64,000 nucleotides of DNA from Thalassospira lucentensis MCCC 1A00383 = DSM 14000. Lineage in GTDB: Bacteria > Pseudomonadota > Alphaproteobacteria > Rhodospirillales > Thalassospiraceae. The stretch is taken from positions 186,001 to 250,000 of the forward strand of contig NZ_ATWN01000001.1 in NCBI RefSeq assembly GCF_000421265.1, in the 5' to 3' direction. The notes below the pieces were generated by a model that saw only the letters and a program-made list of their open reading frames with translations, searched no databases and was not told the origin of the DNA. Shown in pieces: positions 58,693-64,000 of the stretch; position 1 is the stretch's first letter, and each line of letters starts with the position of its first letter. Made by a program: the position numbers and the translations under genes.

Positions 58693-60474
58693 TCAAAATA
58701 GTGGCTGGGGTTCATGGAGTTCGCTTTCGCTGCAATTAGCGATTTGAGCTGCCATGAAAGCCGCTTCCGGCAAGAGTTGGGAAAAGAAGAACTGACAGGA
58801 TTTGACCTTGCCCGACAGGAAATCAGTTGCCTCAGGGGAACTGTTGGCAGTCATCAACGCGCGCAACATCAACCAGCCAGAAACACAAAGGGCAGCTTGA
58901 CGCAAATATGGCGATGCCAAAGCCTGAACCATGGCCGCATCACTGCTGCAGCGATCAAGAACAATGTTGGTGCTTTCTGAAAGTTGTTCAAGTGCGGTTT
59001 GCACTTGCCGCGCTGCTGTTTGTACTTTGCCGTTTTGATCACCGGAAAGCGCTGTTTTGACGGTATCATGTGCCTCAGCAATCAAGATGTTTAATGCGTT
59101 TGCCTGATCGCGCAAAACTTTTCTGCCGATAAAGTCAAGCGCCTGAATGCCATTGGTGCCCTCATAAATCGGGGCGATGCGCGCATCCCGTAAATGTTGG
59201 GCGGCACCGGTTTCTTCGATAAAGCCCATGCCTCCATGAACTTGCACCCCAAGTGATGCATTCTCGACACCAAGGTCAGTTGACCATGCCTTGACCAGCG
59301 GGATCAGAAGATCTGCGCGGGCCTGTGCCGCCGCGCGTTGGTTCTCATCAGGCTGGTGATGGGCAAGGTCAAGCTGAGCGGCTGCATACAGTGAAAGCGC
59401 GCGTGCTGCTTCGGTGGAGGATCGCATACGCATCAACATGCGCTGCACATCGCCATGCATGATGATTGGGGCATCGTCGATTGTTAGGGATTTGCCCTGC
59501 TTGCGTTGTTGGCTATAATCAACTGCTTGCTGATAGGCACGTTCTGAAATTGCCACACCTTGCTGGCCAACGGCCAAACGTGCGTTGTTCATCATGGTGA
59601 ACATGCAGGCAAGGCCTTTGCCTTCTTCGCCGACAAGGTATCCGGTTGCACCACCTTGGTCCCCAAAGGATAAAACGGCTGTCGGGCTGGCATGAATGCC
59701 AAGTTTATGTTCAAGCGAGACACATGAAACATCGTTGCGTGGACCAATTTCGCCGGTTTCCGAGGCAAGGAATTTTGGAACGATAAACAGCGATATGCCT
59801 TTGACACCATCAGGCGCGTCAGGTGTTCTGGCCAAAACGAGATGAACTATATTTTCCGTCATCTCGTGATCGCCGTAGGTGATAAAGATTTTTTGGCCGG
59901 TGATGGCATAGGTGCCGTCCTTTTGGGGGACAGCAAGGCTGCGTACTTTTGAAAGATCCGAACCGGCCTGCGGTTCGGTCAGGTTCATCGTGCCTGTCCA
60001 CTTGCCACTGACCATCCGCGATAGATAAAGCGCACGTTGCTGATCTGAACCATGAATTGTTAGGGCCTCAATCGCGCCTGCGGTCAACATCGGACATAGC
60101 GCAAAGGCCATATTCGAAGCATGCCACATTTCCGCAACTGCGGCGCTGAGCAAAATTGGCAGGCCCATGCCGCCTTCGGTCTCTGGCGCGGAAATACCTT
60201 GCCAGCCACCTTCACAAAACTGTGCATAGGCTTCTTTCCATCCGGTTGGCGTACGAACAGTGCCGTCATCAAGAAGTTTCGCACCTTCCTGATCGCCGAT
60301 ACGGTTCAGTGGTGCGAGGACCGATGACGCAAGTTTGGATGCTTCTTCAAGGATGGCATCGACAAGATCCGGGCTGATCTCCGCGAAAGCGGGCAGGTTT
60401 GCAACCGTATCAAGCCCGATCACGTCGTGGATTAGAAACCGAAAATCCTGAATTGGTGGCGTAAAGTCAGTCAT
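58693..60474 (-). CDS. Acyl-CoA dehydrogenase, long DmdC-like subfamily
   Basis: A 593-residue FAD enzyme, longer than ordinary acyl-CoA dehydrogenases (~380), because it has an extra N-terminal segment and a C-terminal domain, as in the DmdC/FadE-like group. The FAD/substrate region MNLTEPQAGSDLSKVRSLA and the catalytic Glu in YEGTNGIQALDFIGRK are present. DmdC oxidises 3-methylmercaptopropionyl-CoA in DMSP breakdown, but fatty acyl-CoA is equally possible. No pathway neighbours help. It is divergent from the S41 protease. Confidence 0.93.
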   Translation of the reverse strand: MTDFTPPIQDFRFLIHDVIGLDTVANLPAFAEISPDLVDAILEEASKLASSVLAPLNRIGDQEGAKLLDDGTVRTPTGWKEAYAQFCEGGWQGISAPETEGGMGLPILLSAAVAEMWHASNMAFALCPMLTAGAIEALTIHGSDQQRALYLSRMVSGKWTGTMNLTEPQAGSDLSKVRSLAVPQKDGTYAITGQKIFITYGDHEMTENIVHLVLARTPDAPDGVKGISLFIVPKFLASETGEIGPRNDVSCVSLEHKLGIHASPTAVLSFGDQGGATGYLVGEEGKGLACMFTMMNNARLAVGQQGVAISERAYQQAVDYSQQRKQGKSLTIDDAPIIMHGDVQRMLMRMRSSTEAARALSLYAAAQLDLAHHQPDENQRAAAQARADLLIPLVKAWSTDLGVENASLGVQVHGGMGFIEETGAAQHLRDARIAPIYEGTNGIQALDFIGRKVLRDQANALNILIAEAHDTVKTALSGDQNGKVQTAARQVQTALEQLSESTNIVLDRCSSDAAMVQALASPYLRQAALCVSGWLMLRALMTANSSPEATDFLSGKVKSCQFFFSQLLPEAAFMAAQIANCSESELHEPQPLF

Positions 60475-60810
60475 GAAAAAAGACGTCTCCCTGAGATGTG
60501 AGCCGCCCGCTCGGAACAGTCAGCTTTTCGCCAACTTTGTTTGTTAGAAAGCAGCATAACGGGGCGAAGTCACAAGAGCGAGTCTGTTTCGCAAAGATGC
60601 ATTAAAATGCGTCTCAGACATTGGTCGCAAAGGTATGTAAACGGTTGCCACTGGCAAAGAGAGTAAAAGCATCCGATATTAGGCTCAGACCCTAATCAGA
60701 CGATAAAGCAAGTCGAGGGCTCGCCAATCTGAAAAAGGCAGGCTAGACTTGGAAATTATGAAATCGGATTTCGATCCGTAAACCAGATGATAAAAGACAG
60801 GAGTGGGCTG
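60475..60810. other. Divergent intergenic region without genes
   Basis: This holds promoters for the acyl-CoA dehydrogenase (minus) and S41 protease (plus) genes. Visible elements are a GCATT/AATGC dyad at 60599-60610 and the 21-bp dyad at 60678-60698. No coding frame is supported. Confidence 0.6.
60678..60698. promoter_or_regulatory. 21-bp dyad, copy 2 (also found at 9194)
   Basis: ATTAGG...CCCTAATCA with TTAGG/CCTAA half-sites, about 110 bp upstream of the S41 protease start. 17 of 21 positions agree with the element at 9194-9214. Confidence 0.4.
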
Positions 60811-62319
60811 TTGCTGCGCAAAGGAATATTACCGATTTTGTTTGCGGTGCTGATTTCGTTCGCCGGGACAAGGTTGGTCGCCTGTGCAGGGCCTGCATGG
60901 CCCAGCGGTGAAGAGCGCGTGTTTCTTGACGCGTATCGCGATCACGTGACGGTCAATGCGACGGAAGATCAGTTTGCGCGCGCCGACAAACTCTATACCG
61001 AAGCGCTGCAGGTTCTTTCTGAAACCTATGTCGAAAACATTGATACGCCAGTCTTTGTCCAAAATAGCATTGCCGCACTTGATGGGCTGGAAGTCGATGA
61101 TATGTCGCCGACCGGCATCGTTGGTGCTGTTCTTGATGACAGCTTGCATGAACTCGATCCACATAGCGCCTATATGACCGATGACATGTTCCGTCGTTTA
61201 CAGGAAAGTACAGAAGGCAGCTTTGCCGGTGTTGGTATTGTGATTTCGCTTGATGACGATAAACGCATTCGGATCGTCTCGCCGATTGACGACACTCCGG
61301 CTGCACGCGCCGGGCTGCAACCCGATGACCGTATTACCCATATTGACGGTTATGAAATGAATGGCGAACCGATATCTGAGGCCGTGCGCCGCATGCGTGG
61401 CAGGATCGGGGATCCCGTGACCTTAACGATTTTGCGCACCAAGGACAGTTTCGATGTCACGGTAAAACGGGCCCGGATCGAGGTGCCATCCGTGACAGCC
61501 GGAACAATCGATAATGATATCGGGTACATCCGGGTTTCACGGTTCGATGCGACAACGCTTGAACAAACGCAGGACTATCTTTCGCAGCTCGAAGATAAAA
61601 TCGCGTCACCGCGTGGGATCATTGTGGATCTACGTCGCAATCCGGGTGGGTTGCTTGATAGTGCTGCCGACATTGCCGATCAGTTCCTAAGCGACGGTTT
61701 GATTGTTGCGACAGAAGGTCGGGGCGAACGTAAATTGCGCCGCTACGAAGCGGATCGTTCAGACTTCTTTGATGGTGTGCCGATGGTGATCTTACTGGAC
61801 CGTGGGTCCGCATCGGGGGCTGAGCTGATGGCGGCTGCGTTACGTGAAAACGGGCGGGGGGTGATCATCGGGGAGCGTTCATTTGGCAAGGGCTCGATGC
61901 AACGTATTATGCCGCTGACATCGGGTGGTGGTCTTAAAATCACCACTGGATATTACACCACGCCGGAAAACCACATTGTTCAGGGACACGGCGTTATTCC
62001 TGATATTGAAGTGCACCGCAAAGATGTCGAGGAATTTGAGCGCGAGATTGATCTTGCCCATGCCTTGCCATCCCGTCGTCGCGATCCACGTCAATCATTG
62101 GCTTCGATAGAAGCACAAACCTGTGAACGCGATATCAAAATTGATCGTTTTGGTGCACAGGCTGACCGTGAAAGCCTTGATGCGGAAAATGAAGACGATG
62201 AAACGCCAGCCGAAGCATTCAGGGACTCGGTCCTTGAATGTGCCGTTGGCTATTTCAGCAATGGGCCGCTTGCCAACTATCGTGATCAGGTTGAACCGCT
62301 TTTGCGTGCCGGGCTTTAG
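60811..62319 (+). CDS. S41-family carboxy-terminal processing protease (CtpA-like)
   Basis: A periplasmic serine protease. The TTG at 60811 has AGGAG seven bases upstream and gives a clean signal peptide (GILPILFAVLISFAGTRLVA); an ATG at 60787 in the same frame lacks a Shine-Dalgarno. A PDZ domain (FAGVGIVISLDDDKRIRIVS onward) precedes the protease fold with catalytic Ser in RGSASGAEL (about residue 333) and Lys in SFGKGSMQ (about 360). About 100 residues follow the catalytic domain, with an acidic stretch (DAENEDDETPAEAF) and Cys residues. Targets are unknown. Confidence 0.93.
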   Translation: MLRKGILPILFAVLISFAGTRLVACAGPAWPSGEERVFLDAYRDHVTVNATEDQFARADKLYTEALQVLSETYVENIDTPVFVQNSIAALDGLEVDDMSPTGIVGAVLDDSLHELDPHSAYMTDDMFRRLQESTEGSFAGVGIVISLDDDKRIRIVSPIDDTPAARAGLQPDDRITHIDGYEMNGEPISEAVRRMRGRIGDPVTLTILRTKDSFDVTVKRARIEVPSVTAGTIDNDIGYIRVSRFDATTLEQTQDYLSQLEDKIASPRGIIVDLRRNPGGLLDSAADIADQFLSDGLIVATEGRGERKLRRYEADRSDFFDGVPMVILLDRGSASGAELMAAALRENGRGVIIGERSFGKGSMQRIMPLTSGGGLKITTGYYTTPENHIVQGHGVIPDIEVHRKDVEEFEREIDLAHALPSRRRDPRQSLASIEAQTCERDIKIDRFGAQADRESLDAENEDDETPAEAFRDSVLECAVGYFSNGPLANYRDQVEPLLRAGL

Positions 62320-62348
62320 GTCCACGCAAAAGGTTCTGTCGATAAAGA

Positions 62349-62378
62349 AAAACGCGGCCCTTGGGCCGCGTTTTTTGT
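62349..62378. terminator. Bidirectional terminator after the S41 protease gene
   Basis: AAAACGCGGCCC-TT-GGGCCGCGTTTT, a perfect 12-bp stem with T-runs on both strands. Confidence 0.92.
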
Positions 62379-62398
62379 TTGGCGTCTGATTGGTCCAG

Positions 62399-63268
62399 TT
62401 ACCCGCGTGAAAGCAGGTCAATCAAGCTTGACGTATCCCAACGCTGGCCGCCACGTTCCTGCACTTGGGCATAGAACTGATCGACCAGTGACGTCACCGG
62501 CAGGCGGGCGCCATTGCGTTTGGATTCTTCAAGGCAAATACCAAGGTCCTTGCGCATCCAGTCAACAGCAAAGCCGAAATCAAACTTGTTCTCGACCATG
62601 GTGCTGCCGCGATTTTCCATTTGCCAGCTGCCTGCCGCACCCTTGGAAATCACATCAAGAACTTTTTCCATATCAAGACCGGCTTTGACGCCGAAGTTAA
62701 TCCCTTCGGAAAGTCCCTGAACAAGCCCGGCAATGCAAATCTGGTTGACCATTTTGGTCAATTGACCCGAACCGCTTTCGCCCATCAATTTACATGATTT
62801 GGCGAAGGCATCAATGACCGGGGCTGCGCGGTCAAATGCAGCCTGATCGCCCCCGCACATAACGGTTAAAACACCGTTTTCAGCACCCGCCTGACCACCT
62901 GATACCGGTGCATCGATCAGTGAAACGCCTTTTTCCTTGGCCGCAGCATGAAGTTCGCGGGCGACATCTGCGGATGCGGTGGTGTTATCAATCAGGATCG
63001 AACCACTTTCCATGGTTGATAGAATGCCATCACTGCCCGTGGTGACACTGCGTAGGTCATCATCATTGCCGACACAGGAAAAGACGAACTCGGCCCCGTT
63101 GGCGGCTTCTGCCGGGGTGGCTGCCGATGCGCCACCATATTCGGAAACCCATTTTTCTGCTTTTGCCGCAGTACGGTTATAGACGGTAACGTCGTGGCCC
63201 GCTTTCTGCAGGTGACCGGCCATAGGATATCCCATGACACCTAAACCGATAAATGCACATTTAGCCAT
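62399..63268 (-). CDS. NAD(P)-dependent 3-hydroxyisobutyrate dehydrogenase-family enzyme
   Basis: A 289-residue beta-hydroxyacid dehydrogenase. The Rossmann motif is GLGVMGYPMAGHLQKAG, the substrate-binding block is DAPVSGGQAGAENG, and the catalytic Lys lies in LTKMVNQICIAG. Possible substrates include 3-hydroxyisobutyrate, tartronate semialdehyde or succinic semialdehyde. GGGAGG eight bases upstream fixes the ATG at 63268. Confidence 0.92.
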   Translation of the reverse strand: MAKCAFIGLGVMGYPMAGHLQKAGHDVTVYNRTAAKAEKWVSEYGGASAATPAEAANGAEFVFSCVGNDDDLRSVTTGSDGILSTMESGSILIDNTTASADVARELHAAAKEKGVSLIDAPVSGGQAGAENGVLTVMCGGDQAAFDRAAPVIDAFAKSCKLMGESGSGQLTKMVNQICIAGLVQGLSEGINFGVKAGLDMEKVLDVISKGAAGSWQMENRGSTMVENKFDFGFAVDWMRKDLGICLEESKRNGARLPVTSLVDQFYAQVQERGGQRWDTSSLIDLLSRG

Positions 63269-63402
63269 TGTTTGCCTCCCAAATATTTGATGGTGCAAGT
63301 AAAGGTGGCAAGGCTTGTAATGTCAATGAGCGCAAATGTTACCGGGACAATGTTTTCACGATCTGGAAGGATTTTGCCCGAATACATCGTTTTGGGCTGA
63401 AA

Positions 63403-64000
63403 TCACCCTTCTTCGAGCTCTTCGGCGACGTTGTGGATGATCCGGCGATCATAGGTCAAAAGTTCGGGGCGCTTCCCCGGATAATCAAAACCCGACAGGT
63501 AATATCTGATGGCGTTAATCCGCGCGCGTTTCTTGTCGTCGGATTTCACAATCACCCACGGGCTATCTGTGGTTGACGTATGATAGAACATGTCGCGTTT
63601 GGCTTCTGCGTAAGCATCCCAAAGATCCTGAGACGCCAAATCAACCGGGCTGAGCTTCCATTGTTTTAGCGGGTCGTTTTTGCGTTGCTTAAACCGTTTG
63701 GCCTGTTCTTTCTTACTGACCGAGAAGTAAAATTTGGTCATATGAATGTTTGACCGGATCAGCATGCGTTCAAGGTCCGGGGCAGAGCGCAGAAACTCTG
63801 TAACTTCAAACATATCACAGAACCCCATGACCCGTTCGACCATCGCACGGTTATACCAAGATCGGTCAAAAAGAACGATTTCGCCGCCACTTGGCAGATG
63901 TTCGATATACCGCTGGAAATACCATTGGGTGGCTTCGCTATCGTTGGGTTTGGCCAATGCGACAATCCGCGCACCACGCGGGTTGAGATGTTCGGTAAAA
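63403..64000 (-). CDS. Polyphosphate kinase 2 (PPK2), partial
   Basis: The C-terminal ~198 residues of a PPK2; the gene continues beyond the window end. The frame stays open from 64000, reading FTEHLNPRGARIVALAKPND. Walker B GEIVLFDRSWYNRAMVERVM, the following lid region and the ending RRIIHNVAEELEEG are typical. PPK2 enzymes transfer phosphate between polyphosphate and nucleoside di- or monophosphates; the class cannot be decided without the N-terminus. Confidence 0.93.
   Translation of the reverse strand, partial: FTEHLNPRGARIVALAKPNDSEATQWYFQRYIEHLPSGGEIVLFDRSWYNRAMVERVMGFCDMFEVTEFLRSAPDLERMLIRSNIHMTKFYFSVSKKEQAKRFKQRKNDPLKQWKLSPVDLASQDLWDAYAEAKRDMFYHTSTTDSPWVIVKSDDKKRARINAIRYYLSGFDYPGKRPELLTYDRRIIHNVAEELEEG

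Overview
The window looks like chromosomal core DNA from a marine-type alphaproteobacterium. The proteins have the flavour of Rhodospirillales, possibly Thalassospira, but that genus guess is recall, not a search result. Supporting signs are the order rpsF-rpsR-DUF2232-rplI, a DUF2794 protein, a four-cysteine PurF with a short propeptide, a CIRCE-controlled groESL and moderately high G+C. No rRNA, tRNA, CRISPR array, insertion sequence or prophage was recognised.

Layout. 1-1200: end of an upstream transcription unit (strong terminator) and a low-G+C methyltransferase gene. 1199-9089: sugar-nucleotide block, with a HAD phosphatase, glmU-glmS (UDP-GlcNAc) and rmlB-rmlD-rmlA facing rmlC (dTDP-L-rhamnose). 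9271-10737: an unknown lipoprotein with an EF-hand-like loop. 11034-15080: groES-groEL behind a CIRCE operator, an Old Yellow Enzyme-type oxidoreductase and an Hsp20 chaperone. 15169-21129: a Cds1-like PLP enzyme, a lone fliN, a membrane PQQ dehydrogenase, a Sel1-repeat protein, DUF2794 and a small lipoprotein. 21622-25331: yfgM-bamB-der, an outer-membrane assembly and ribosome-maturation cluster. 25558-29941: a GGDEF signalling protein, a cytochrome c, and an aldo/keto reductase divergent from a LysR regulator. 29989-38797, all minus strand: dnaB-alr-mlaE-mlaF-radA-cvpA-purF-SDR. 38994-41224: rpsF-rpsR-DUF2232-rplI. 41671-50880, mostly plus strand: a ClC transporter, fabD-fabG-acpP-fabF-mltG, then yicC-gmk. 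50905-58508, minus strand: lptF-lptG-lptD-surA-pdxA-rsmA (LPS export, outer-membrane biogenesis, PLP synthesis, rRNA methylation). 58693-64000: an acyl-CoA dehydrogenase, an S41 periplasmic protease, a 3-hydroxyisobutyrate dehydrogenase-like enzyme and a PPK2 gene running off the end.

How it works together. Much of the window builds the cell envelope: precursor sugars (glmUS, rml), D-alanine (alr), fatty acids (fab), peptidoglycan length control (mltG), LPS export (lptFGD) and outer-membrane upkeep (bamB, surA, mlaEF). The rest is replication, translation, nucleotide synthesis and protein quality control.

I did not find a convincing new multi-gene system. The most interesting signals are non-coding: an acpP leader in which an 11-bp helix covers the Shine-Dalgarno and interlaces with a second helix; an unusually structured glmU upstream region with four exactly 10-bp-phased TAACA repeats; and a 21-bp dyad shared by the upstream regions of two unrelated envelope genes.
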